Shown: positions 25,852-33,212 of the stretch, piece by piece
Numbering within the stretch: the first letter of the stretch is position 1
Layout of the letters: each line of letters opens with the position of its first letter
Notes under the pieces: generated by a model
The model's input: the letters and a program-made list of their open reading frames with translations, nothing else
Databases searched by the model: none
What the model was told of the DNA's origin: nothing
Source: Deltaproteobacteria bacterium
GTDB taxonomy: Bacteria; Desulfobacterota; Binatia; UBA9968
NCBI GenBank assembly: GCA_009692615.1
Contig: SHYW01000036.1
Location: 1-43,130, forward strand
DNA: 43,130 bases
Direction: 5' to 3'
Position numbers and translations under genes: made by a program

Positions 25852-26727
25852 ATGAACTTCAGACACTCTTCCCTCTCTGTAGCTTTTACAATCTGGGGCA
25901 TGCTGCAAGGCAACCTCTTCGCTGATGAGCCGACTTACACAAAAACAGCCTCGCTCCCGCCTCTGCGAATTACCTATCAGGAACTCCAAACAGTTCTCGA
26001 CAAATGTGCCAAGTTGATGTTGAGCGCGAACAGCGCATCGACACCAGGCCCGTACTCCGCAACACTACGCCTGAAGTTTGGAGACGCCGAGATAAAGATC
26101 CCCGGTCACCAATTGGAAAATTCTGGGGTAAAATTACCGAAACTCGCAACCGAGATCTCGTACACCGCATCCGCGGTAATCCGCAACACCGCTCCTGTAG
26201 CGACCGTTTCGATATTGTTTTACGACTGGGATCGGAGGCTTACCGTTGAGGGGCAATCTCCTGAGCAGGTTGATGCGCTTTTTGCCTCGGTAAAGAGCGA
26301 TCTTCTTGCAATTTCATCTCCGATGGGGGGATCAATGTTCCGAGGGATTGTGGGATTCATCATCTTTACTATCTGTTTTCTCGTAGCGTGGTACGGGTTC
26401 TTCACCTGGCTGGTTACTAGACAGCCACGACTAATCATTCCTGTACTACTGGCTTGCCTGGGGATCGCGATGCTTTTTGTCCTTCCCTTCGATCAGTTTC
26501 TGGCAGGGTTTTCCGTATCTCACTTCGACCCATCCTTCGCTAGTCGCTACGGATCGGAGCTTTCACTGCTGGGAGTTCTCTTGACCGTCGCGGGAATACC
26601 GCTATCCTACTTTCTCCCTAACCGACTTTCAGCGCCCGCAACCAGTCCAATGGCTGCAGCTGTGCCGCGTACCGAATCCTTAAGGCGGACGCGTCGGAAA
26701 CAGCACGCCCCTGAAGACAAAGATTAA
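25852..26727 (+). CDS. Secreted/membrane protein of unknown function
   Basis: A 291-residue protein I do not recognise. It begins with a signal-like segment (about 8-24), then about 130 residues of soluble beta-rich domain (YSATLRLKFGDAEIKIPG, VATVSILFYDWDRRLTV). Three hydrophobic helices follow at about 160-184, 192-212 and 228-250, and the tail is basic (RRTRRKQHAPEDKD). It would place a soluble domain outside and a charged tail inside the membrane. ATG 25852 has no good ribosome binding site. It is more AT-rich than the flanking SBP genes and is surrounded by relics, which suggests acquired DNA. Its end lies 77 bases from the convergent SBP gene. Confidence 0.65.
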   Translation: MNFRHSSLSVAFTIWGMLQGNLFADEPTYTKTASLPPLRITYQELQTVLDKCAKLMLSANSASTPGPYSATLRLKFGDAEIKIPGHQLENSGVKLPKLATEISYTASAVIRNTAPVATVSILFYDWDRRLTVEGQSPEQVDALFASVKSDLLAISSPMGGSMFRGIVGFIIFTICFLVAWYGFFTWLVTRQPRLIIPVLLACLGIAMLFVLPFDQFLAGFSVSHFDPSFASRYGSELSLLGVLLTVAGIPLSYFLPNRLSAPATSPMAAAVPRTESLRRTRRKQHAPEDKD

Positions 26728-26803
26728 ATGATCAAATACAGAAACTCAAATCCAATATCTAACGGGCGATATTACGGTAACTTGAACAACCTTAACGCCT
26801 TCC

Positions 26804-27823
26804 TCACGGCCGCCACCCACTCGCCTTCAATTGCTCCCTCGCCTTGCGTAAAAAACTAAAATCGAAATAGTCCACAGTGCGAATTTCCTTTTTCACGCCG
26901 GCTGAGCGTTGGGCGTCTTCGATGACCGCTTGCAAAACTTTTTCTTCAACGGTGCCGTCCCTCGTCATCACTTTCACGCTGGCGTCGTAGATCGCGCTGA
27001 TCGCATCACGGTCTTTCGATTTGAGAAACTGCATCATGTAGTTGATCGATGGTTCACGGCGCGTGGTGAAGAACAGATAGCCTTTGAGTGCCGCGGTTAT
27101 GAAGCGGGCGATTTTCTCCGGCGCTTGCTTGATGCGGTCCACTGACGTGACAATCCCGCCGCTAAAATATTCGGTGACATAATCTCCAGCGGCTGCGAGT
27201 TTGGTGAAGCCTTCCTTCTGCGCGCGATAACTATTGGCCGCGTCCAGGAGCGTCGCCTGGATCACTTTGCCCTTGAGCGAGATGAAGCGCATGTCGTTGC
27301 CGCCCATCACCATGAGGTTCACGTCTTTCGCCGGGTCCAAATTGTTTTTGCGCAGTATCTCCCGCGTCACCACCGCGACGGTGCCGCCGATGGAAAGAAT
27401 GCCGATGGCGGCGCCTTTCAGTTGCACGAAGGACTTAATCTGCGGTTGGGTGATGAAATCCCAATCCGGCTTCTCGTCGGCGACCATGAGAATCTTGAGC
27501 GGAATGCCGCGCACTGCGGCGCCGAGGCCGCTAAATCCTTGAGTGAAAAAATCTATTTCACCGACGGACGTGATCTTGGCTGCCAGCTCGCCGCGGATGT
27601 TAAGGATCTCGACGTTAAGCCCTTCGTTTTTGAAGTAGCCCTCTTTCTGCGCGACGAGGAGATAAAGCACCGAAGGCGAAGTCAGCGACGCGCTCGCAAC
27701 GCGCACGTTGTCTGCGGCGTGAGTCGAACCTGGAACAAAGACTAAGAGATTGGCCGCAAAGAACGCAAAGGACACAAAAAAGCTTTTTGCGGCCTTCGAG
27801 ATGTGTAGGATGCTACGTACCAT
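26804..27823 (-). CDS. NMT1/TauA-type ABC substrate-binding protein
   Basis: A 339-residue periplasmic binding protein, from ATG 27823 (GGTGGA upstream) to TGA 26804. The signal peptide core SFAFFAANLLVFVPGSTHA is encoded by one arm of an inverted repeat (27749-27770). The mature protein shows the group's pattern: VRVASASLTSPSVLYLLVAQKEGYFKNEGLNVEI, GIPLKILMVADEKPDW and a C-terminal FDFSFLRKAREQL. Almost the same last 390 bases occur in the chimeric pseudogene at 20724-21110, so this is the likely donor. It is divergent from the SBP gene at 27942. An upstream in-frame ATG at 28003 is disfavoured because it would overlap that gene. No permease or ATPase is near. Confidence 0.88.
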   Translation of the reverse strand: MVRSILHISKAAKSFFVSFAFFAANLLVFVPGSTHAADNVRVASASLTSPSVLYLLVAQKEGYFKNEGLNVEILNIRGELAAKITSVGEIDFFTQGFSGLGAAVRGIPLKILMVADEKPDWDFITQPQIKSFVQLKGAAIGILSIGGTVAVVTREILRKNNLDPAKDVNLMVMGGNDMRFISLKGKVIQATLLDAANSYRAQKEGFTKLAAAGDYVTEYFSGGIVTSVDRIKQAPEKIARFITAALKGYLFFTTRREPSINYMMQFLKSKDRDAISAIYDASVKVMTRDGTVEEKVLQAVIEDAQRSAGVKKEIRTVDYFDFSFLRKAREQLKASGWRP

Positions 27824-28004
27824 GGCGATTTCCACCAATACTCCAGAGCTGCACAATCCGACAAGACCTTTGTCGGCTGGTCGAATTCCTGCTAAACATG
27901 GCTCGTTTGCAGCGCTGAACAACGGAAGGGAATTAACAAAGATGATTTCAACGAAGCTCGTCGCGACTTTTTTATTTGCGTACTTTGCGTTCTTTGCGGC
28001 CAAT
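27749..28004. repeat. Inverted 22-bp repeat pair encoding the signal peptides of divergent SBP genes
   Basis: The 22 bases at 27749-27770 and at 27983-28004 are perfect inverted copies (CTTTGCGTTCTTTGCGGCC on the coding strands). Each arm encodes FA-F-FAA in the signal peptide of its own gene, minus and plus strand. A smaller pair GGCCGCAAA/TTTGCGGCC lies at 27752-27760 and 27786-27794. The unit is related to the GCAAAG palindrome at 18962. Confidence 0.9.
27824..27941. promoter_or_regulatory. Divergent promoter region of two SBP genes
   Basis: These 118 bases separate the start codons of the minus-strand gene (27823) and the plus-strand gene (27942). Both promoters must lie here or reach into the coding ends. 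No confident -35/-10 pair could be assigned by eye. Confidence 0.4.
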
Positions 28005-28934
28005 CCTCTTCACGCCGCCGCGGCGCCGACGACGATTCGTGTCGGCTATCCGCAGTTGAACGGCGCGGTGATTCCACTCTGGACGATTCAAGCCGGCAAG
28101 CTCGATCAGCCTTACGGCGTCGACTTAAATTCGATTTACATTCCGGGCGGCGCGCGGCTCACCCAGACCGCGGTTTCCGGCGACATCGATATCGCGCTCA
28201 CCGGCGGCGCGGTGATCAACGCGATCTTGAGCGGAGCGGAATTGGTTTGTGTCGCGCTGCAAGTTCCCACCTATGCCTTTTCGCTCTACGGCAGGACGGA
28301 ATTCAAAGAGGTAGCGGATCTGCGCGGCAAAACCCTCGGCGTTATCACCAAGGGCGCCGCCTCCGACCACGCTTCCATCGCGCTCTTGAAGCAATACAAG
28401 ATGACCCAGAAAGACATGAAAGTTTTGTACTTCTCGCGTCAAGGCGATGCGCTGGCCGCCCTCGACAAGGGCATCGTCAACGCCGCGGTGCTGTCGGCGC
28501 CGACCACGCTGATGGCGCGGCGCTTGGGCTACAAACAAATCGTCAACATCGGCGCGCTCAAGTTGCCCTATACTTTCATCGGCGCCGCCGTCCACCGTTC
28601 GCTGACCAAACAGAATCCGGAGTTGATCAAGTCATTTCTAAAGGCATTCATGGCGGGATTGAAAGTCTCCAAAGAACAGCCCGCCTTCGCCAAACAAGCG
28701 AGCGCGCGCCACTTCGGCAGCACCGACGCGGAAATCGCTGAAGAAGCCTACAACAGCTTCGTGCCGCTGTTCCCCCAGGTGCCCTACGTCACCGAAGAAT
28801 CGGTGCGCGGAACGCTCGCCGCGACCAATCATCCAAAAGCGGCGACCGCGAACCCGAAAGATTTTTTCGACAATCGTTTCCTGCAGGAGTTGGAGAGCAG
28901 CGGCTTCGTCAAAGAGCTGTACGCCAGCCGGTAA
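27942..28934 (+). CDS. NMT1/TauA-type ABC substrate-binding protein
   Basis: A 330-residue periplasmic binding protein. ATG 27942 follows GGAAGGG. An open frame further up to 27750 would run through the divergent gene and is rejected. The signal peptide (ATFLFAYFAFFAANPLHA) is written by the right arm of the 22-bp inverted repeat. The mature part starts IRVGYPQLNGAVIPLWTIQ, then DIDIALTGGAVINAILSG, the phosphate/ligand-loop-like KTLGVITKGAASDHA, and FIGAAVHRSL, the usual order for the NMT1/TauA group. It is only distantly similar to the divergent neighbour. A CCCCTCTTT hairpin 16 bases past the stop may terminate it. No transport permease genes are present. Confidence 0.88.
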   Translation: MISTKLVATFLFAYFAFFAANPLHAAAAPTTIRVGYPQLNGAVIPLWTIQAGKLDQPYGVDLNSIYIPGGARLTQTAVSGDIDIALTGGAVINAILSGAELVCVALQVPTYAFSLYGRTEFKEVADLRGKTLGVITKGAASDHASIALLKQYKMTQKDMKVLYFSRQGDALAALDKGIVNAAVLSAPTTLMARRLGYKQIVNIGALKLPYTFIGAAVHRSLTKQNPELIKSFLKAFMAGLKVSKEQPAFAKQASARHFGSTDAEIAEEAYNSFVPLFPQVPYVTEESVRGTLAATNHPKAATANPKDFFDNRFLQELESSGFVKELYASR

Positions 28935-28949
28935 ACTCAGCTTTCGTTT

Positions 28950-29063
28950 CCCCTCTTTGAAAAAGAGGGGCGAGGGGAGATTTTCTTGGCTCATTGGATT
29001 GCAGCCTGCTACAAGAACGTCCCAACAACCAAATCTCCCTCGATCCCCCTTTTCCAAAGGGGG
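28950..29063. repeat. Complex palindromic repeat (CCCCTCTTT type)
   Basis: Two small hairpins, CCCCTCTTT/AAAGAGGGG (28950-28970) and CCCCCTTT/AAAGGGGG (29045-29063), flank a larger inverted pair CGAGGGGAGATTT (28971-28983) and AAATCTCCCTCG (29031-29042). The whole unit can fold as one cruciform-like structure. It lies between the stops of convergent genes. Confidence 0.8.
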
Positions 29064-29118
29064 AAGTTCAAAACTATCAGACTGGTTGCGGTTTCAGGAT
29101 AAGAAAGATTTTCGCCGG

Positions 29119-30192
29119 CTAAGGGGCGGTCTTTTGATTGGGTCGTTCTGGCACTGCCGGTTTGGATGGATCGAATCGGCGCATGGCGGCGCCCAAGCTT
29201 GAACGCATGCGATCGATGGAGCGCGCCAACTCACCGATTTCATCCTCGCGTTTGAGATCGAGGATCGCAGCAAAGTCGCCGCGGCTGATTTTCTCCGCCG
29301 GCTCGATCAAATCGCGCAACGGTCGGCACAAGCCGCGCAAGCGCAGGACGAAGAGAACCGTGATCCCGAGCAGCGCAACCAAAATCGAGCCGGCGACCGG
29401 CGCCACGGCGAGACGCGCATCCTCGGCAATGGCAGCGCGCCAAATCGCTAAATGAACGTATCCACTTTTGCCCTCGTCGATCGGCTTGGCGATTTCGAAA
29501 ACTTCGGCGCCGGCAAATTTCAGATTCACCCCTTTGAGCGCGCGCTCCGCCGATTTTGGAAAATCCCGCTGACCAGTCAGCTCTAGCCCGGCCGGCGTTC
29601 TGGCGACGATCCGGCCGCTCGCCTCTTCGACAAAAACGTAAGCCACCGCCTTGGCCGACCCATAACGCTCGACTTCGGCAGCGATCTGTTTCTCACCATT
29701 CGCCGCCAAATGTTGGGCGATTAGTTCGCTCAGACCCAAGGCGACAACTTCGGCACGCCGCTTGATCTCATGCTCGAAGGGCACCAGGTAAAAACCATTG
29801 ACGATGCGCCAAGTGCCGACGACAAACAGCAAACCAACGGCACAAAATTTGAGCGATAACTTGGTCGCTAACCCAAACCGACGGCGGCTGGGAGCGCGAT
29901 CCGATGGCGTCGCGGCTTCGCCGCCCAACTTGCCGGCAAGCAGCGCACTGCGCCACAACAAAACGCCGCCCAATATCACCAAGCAAATAGCGAATACGGA
30001 TTGCTGCACCACATTGGAATTCGCCGGCTCGCCAATGGCTGAAAAAAAGACCGCCACCAGACCGACGACCTCTTGGCTCACGAAGCGACTCGCGCTCCAG
30101 GGCTCATCGCTGAAAAACAAGTAGTCGAGCAATAAACAGCTAGGAACCAGCGCAATCAGAATCGCGGTAAAGGATTTTCGTTTGGCGTTCAT
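29119..30192 (-). CDS. Membrane sensor with HAMP domain and no output domain
   Basis: A 357-residue protein. It has hydrophobic helices near 9-27, about 60-80, 112-130 and 255-278. Between the last two lies a periplasmic domain of about 115 residues resembling double-winged/sCache sensors (IVARTPAGLELTGQ, KPIDEGKSGYVHL). A HAMP domain follows at about 283-335, with the usual PAEKISRGDF and DEIGELARSIDRM. It then stops without kinase, cyclase or methyl-accepting domain. The protein could signal through a separate partner or be the front half of a split receptor. The gene is monocistronic, convergent to the SBP gene at 27942. Confidence 0.78.
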   Translation of the reverse strand: MNAKRKSFTAILIALVPSCLLLDYLFFSDEPWSASRFVSQEVVGLVAVFFSAIGEPANSNVVQQSVFAICLVILGGVLLWRSALLAGKLGGEAATPSDRAPSRRRFGLATKLSLKFCAVGLLFVVGTWRIVNGFYLVPFEHEIKRRAEVVALGLSELIAQHLAANGEKQIAAEVERYGSAKAVAYVFVEEASGRIVARTPAGLELTGQRDFPKSAERALKGVNLKFAGAEVFEIAKPIDEGKSGYVHLAIWRAAIAEDARLAVAPVAGSILVALLGITVLFVLRLRGLCRPLRDLIEPAEKISRGDFAAILDLKREDEIGELARSIDRMRSSLGAAMRRFDPSKPAVPERPNQKTAP

Positions 30193-30396
30193 GGTCGGTT
30201 AAAAAATATCGCCCCGGCAGCGCCATCGCGGCGCCGCCACCGGCGGGATCGAAAATTCGTATGGAGCTATTCTAAACCGCTTTGACGAGAAAGTAACCTG
30301 TGAAGTTATTAGTTGTGGCTCGCGGGTCGAAAAGCACTTCGAAAGAAATTCGCGGCAACTGGCGCAGTAATCAGCCTTGCTGCGCAAACTCGCCGG
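30193..30396. other. Gap between the GrdB-like gene and the HAMP gene
   Basis: About 200 bases between the stop of the selenoprotein gene and the start of the HAMP gene, both on the minus strand. It must hold the HAMP gene's promoter. No gene, repeat or terminator is evident. Confidence 0.4.
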
Positions 30397-31674
30397 CTAC
30401 TCGTTGCGTTGCAGCGCCGCCAATGCCTGCTCGACCAAACGGCGGCGGACTTTCTTTTCATCTTCGGCGCTCACGCTGGCGTCGCCGACAACGTGAACGA
30501 TGCCGTTGCCGAGCACGGTGCGGTTGGCGCCGACCATTTTCGCGATCGGCAGCGCGGCGGTGATCTGGACCGTCGGTATGCCGGCTTTTTCTAATTCCGT
30601 GGTGATCGCAGCGCCGCTGCGAGTGCTGGTGCCTCACGTGGACGTGAGGATGATCGCGTCGATGCCGAGCCGTTTCGCCTTCTCGGCCATCTCGCGCCCC
30701 ATGCGCCGGGTGTTCGACAGCGGATTGGCCAAACCGGAAGTCGAGAGAAACTCGTCGTGCAGTTCGCCGATGCAGCCCTCTTTTTGCATCTCGCGCAAGA
30801 CGTCCAACGGCACCAAGCGGTCGGGGTCCTGGCGAACAAACTGCGGATCGTAACCGCCGTGGGAAATCTCGTAGTCCTCGCCGCGCAAATCTTGGCAGCC
30901 TTTAATATTGTATGAACCCCAGCGCGTCGCCGCCGAACCTTGAATCTTGTCGGGATTGCCCTTGGGCACCAAACCGCCGTCAGTGATGAGCATGAGCTTG
31001 GCATGCTTGATATCTTTCACGCCGGGCGGCATGGGAATCGGCGCAAATGTCGTCGGCAACATTTCCGACTCGAACGGTTCGCTTTTCACTTTCGCCAAAA
31101 CCATATCGACCAAACGCTCCCCCGCCGTGCGCTCGACGAATTGATCGCGAATCAAACCGCGCGCGATGTAGCCCTCGTCTTTGGGCGCGCCGATATTGTC
31201 ATGGCGGGCCAATTTAATCGCCAGCGCCGCCATGCGCGCGAGCACATCGCGCATCTTCGCCGCATTGTCGCCGGAATCGATGATGTACAGGAACTCGCGA
31301 TAGAGATCGGCGCCGGGATTCTCTCGCGCCATGCCCGTGATCACTGGGATATTTAATTTCGATTGCACCGCGGCGCACAGCGCGCCCGCGGCCATGCCGT
31401 AGCGCCCGGCAAGAAAACACGGACCGGCAAGAAACAAATCCGCCTTCGCTTCGCGAACCTTGTCCAAAGCGAGAGCGATCACAGAATCTTGATTCTCGAC
31501 AGCGAAATTATCGCCACAGATGAGCGACGCGACAATCTGCGATCCATCGCCAAGCAGCTGCTCGAACAATTTCCCCGGCCCGACAGCGCCATCGCGAACT
31601 TCCAACCCAGCGCCAGCCTGCTCTTCGCCGCCGAGCCCGCCAAAAAACTGATTCAGGTAATGAACGATTCGCAT
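30397..31674 (-). CDS. GrdB-like selenoprotein (glycine/betaine/sarcosine reductase component B family), in-frame UGA
   Basis: This gene reads through a TGA at 30634-30636. From ATG 31674 (AAGGAG six bases upstream) the frame runs 346 codons to that TGA. It continues without change of frame for 78 more codons to TAG at 30397, giving 425 residues with selenocysteine at 347, the length and Sec place of GrdB. Around the codon it reads ILTSTUGTSTRSGAA. Classical GrdB has, from memory, ILTSTUGTCTRCGA; both Cys are Ser here. The first part shows VHYLNQFFGGLGGEEQA and AGPCFLAGRYG, as in GrdB. Classical enzymes reduce substrate C-N bonds with GrdE and GrdA. A GrdE-like gene and an SBP gene lie upstream, grdA is absent. 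Conventional callers would cut the protein at the TGA. Host SelA/B/C/D must be encoded elsewhere. Confidence 0.9.
30606..30636 (-). promoter_or_regulatory. UGA selenocysteine codon and candidate bacterial SECIS hairpin
   Basis: The TGA is 30634-30636 on the minus strand. From 12 bases past it the mRNA has a perfect 7-bp stem TCGCAGC/GCTGCGA with a GGC loop (30622 to 30606), at the distance expected for a bacterial SECIS. A second perfect inverted pair CCTCACGT/ACGTGAGG (30632-30649) spans the codon itself. Confidence 0.65.
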
Positions 31675-31687
31675 CTTGAACTCCTTG

Positions 31688-31758
31688 GGCAACAGGCATC
31701 AGGCAACAGTAAAAACAATCGCTTCTTCACTATTGTCTGTTGCCTACTGCCTATTGCC
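31688..31758. repeat. GGCAACAG-type inverted repeat between the two reductase genes
   Basis: Twenty-two bases at 31688-31709 are inverted at 31737-31758 with three mismatches (units GGCAACAG, GGCATCAG, GGCAATAG). The hairpin fills the 87 bases between the GrdE-like stop and the GrdB-like start. A partial copy of the same units (AGGCAGCAGGCAGC) lies at about 16619-16640. Confidence 0.8.
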
Positions 31759-31761
31759 TTC

Positions 31762-33036
31762 TTAATACACCATCGACCTCAAGCGAGACGCGCCCTGTTG
31801 ATTAGCCACGCCGACGACGTTGAGCGATTCGATCTCGAACGGTCCGGCGAGCAGCTCGGCCAAGCCGCTGTTGGCGGCAATCACGCGCTTGACCTGCGGC
31901 AGCTTCCAGTGCGTGCCGTTGCCGCCGACGCAGACGATGGCGTCGACTTCGGGGAAATTAAACAACAGCGCCGACTCGACCCGTTGATCGCGCGCCTGGT
32001 CGGTCACCTGCACCGCGGTTCTGACGCCCATGGTTTCCAACAATCTGGCGGTCTCGGACAAATCGGTGTGCGGCACGCCTCCGCCGAATTTGGTCAGCAC
32101 CGCAGCGTCGGCGCGCAGCGCCCACTTGGTCAAATTGGCTGCGAAGCGGCAATTGCGCTCCCGGTCAAAATTATTCGCCGACGCGATGGTCGCCACGGTG
32201 CCGGCGAAATTCAACTCGCCGGCCCGATGGCGCCGATATAATTCCGTAATCACCGGATGATTCTGGTAAAAATAAGTTTCAGCGCCGCCCAACGACGCGT
32301 GATAGGACGGCACCAGCGCGCCGTCGAGCCATTCGTTGGGATGGAGCAACGTCGGCAACATGCCGTCAGTGTCCGCGCCGTAAAGTATATGTTCTTCAGC
32401 TTCGGGTTTTCTCTGCCGCGAAAAAATCTGTCCGACGTAGGCGACCCGCGGCAGGCCGGAACGATTTTCACCGGCGGAAATGTCGAGAACCTCACTGCGC
32501 GCTGGTGTCGAATCGAAAGCCGCGCGCGCCAAGTGCACCGCCACTTTGAGTTGCGCCAAGCGATAGCTCCGTTGCCGCGCGGCCGCCGGCATTTTTGCTT
32601 TAGTGCGCGGCACAACAATCAAATGATGCAGCGACGAATAGCGCGAGCCCGCCGCCGCCGCGCCGCTCATTTCCAAAACGTAGCCGGTGGCGCCGCGCGA
32701 GTCGCCGGAAGAATCTTCGCGCAGCATGGTCACCGCCGCGCCGGCGAGCACATGCGTCGTGCCGCTGCCCGCCGTCAACGGCGCGCCGAGAATGCCCGGC
32801 CAATCGGAACTGCCGCCCGGCGCCTTGGCGCGCGGCTCGACGATGTCGAACACCGGTCCAGCGCGCAGACTTTCGCCGGGCTGAGCGATTTCGAAACTAA
32901 CCGTTTCAATCAACCCGTCTTCAAGCACGAGACTCCGTAACTCGTCCTGATTAACCCGCAACGTGGTCCCATCTAAGCGAAACTCAGCGCCAAATTGAAT
33001 TGCCGTGATTGGATGAATTGTCAGTGTCAGTTGCAT
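31762..33036 (-). CDS. GrdE-like subunit (glycine/betaine/sarcosine reductase component B, alpha) lacking the Asn-Cys cleavage site
   Basis: A 424-residue member of the GrdE family. The order matches GrdE: IQFGAEFRLDGTTLRVN, the FEIAQPGES segment, DIVEPRAK, GTTHVLAGAAVTM, then DGMLPTLLHPNEWLDGALV and the C-terminal NQQGASRLRSMVY. Classical GrdE is a proprotein that cleaves itself at Asn-Cys (DGAIVSGNC, from memory) to leave a pyruvoyl group. Here the aligned stretch is DGALVPSYH, so Asn-Cys appears replaced by Tyr245-His246. No Cys is near, so self-cleavage and pyruvoyl formation are not expected. The start is ATG 33036 after AAGGCGAG. It lies 176 bases after an SBP gene and 87 bases before the selenoprotein gene, all minus strand. 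Function by C-N reductive cleavage is uncertain. Confidence 0.85.
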   Translation of the reverse strand: MQLTLTIHPITAIQFGAEFRLDGTTLRVNQDELRSLVLEDGLIETVSFEIAQPGESLRAGPVFDIVEPRAKAPGGSSDWPGILGAPLTAGSGTTHVLAGAAVTMLREDSSGDSRGATGYVLEMSGAAAAGSRYSSLHHLIVVPRTKAKMPAAARQRSYRLAQLKVAVHLARAAFDSTPARSEVLDISAGENRSGLPRVAYVGQIFSRQRKPEAEEHILYGADTDGMLPTLLHPNEWLDGALVPSYHASLGGAETYFYQNHPVITELYRRHRAGELNFAGTVATIASANNFDRERNCRFAANLTKWALRADAAVLTKFGGGVPHTDLSETARLLETMGVRTAVQVTDQARDQRVESALLFNFPEVDAIVCVGGNGTHWKLPQVKRVIAANSGLAELLAGPFEIESLNVVGVANQQGASRLRSMVY

Positions 33037-33088
33037 AAATTAGTCTCGCCTTGGACTCTAGCAGGTTACTAAAAAAAAGTGGAACATG

Positions 33089-33164
33089 CTTCGACAAGCT
33101 CAGCATGAACGGAATTATTTCAAGCCATTCAAGCTTCTCTCCGTTCGTCCTGAGCTTGTCGAAG
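33089..33164. repeat. CTTCGACAAGCTCAG-type inverted repeat
   Basis: CTTCGACAAGCTCAG at 33089-33103 is inverted at 33150-33164 (CTGAGCTTGTCGAAG), and the arms extend inward to GAACGG/CCGTTC with few mismatches. It belongs to a repeat type widespread between genes in many bacteria and lies between the SBP and GrdE-like genes. Confidence 0.85.
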
Positions 33165-33212
33165 GACTCCGAGAGACGAGTTCAGCAATCTTGCGCTGTG
33201 GTTATTATCAAC

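Noticed and set aside
27750-27941. Upstream extension of the plus-strand SBP gene at 27942
   Set aside because: It would overlap the start of the divergent SBP gene; GGAAGGG and a normal signal peptide mark 27942.
30634-30636. Reading the TGA in the GrdB-like gene as an ordinary nonsense mutation
   Set aside because: The codon sits exactly at the family's Sec position, the downstream 78 codons keep family sequence, and a hairpin lies at the right distance. Decay would not preserve this.
30591-31004. Minus-strand open frame overlapping the GrdB-like gene
   Set aside because: It is a shadow in another frame; the GrdB frame has clear homology on both sides of the UGA, and this one has none.
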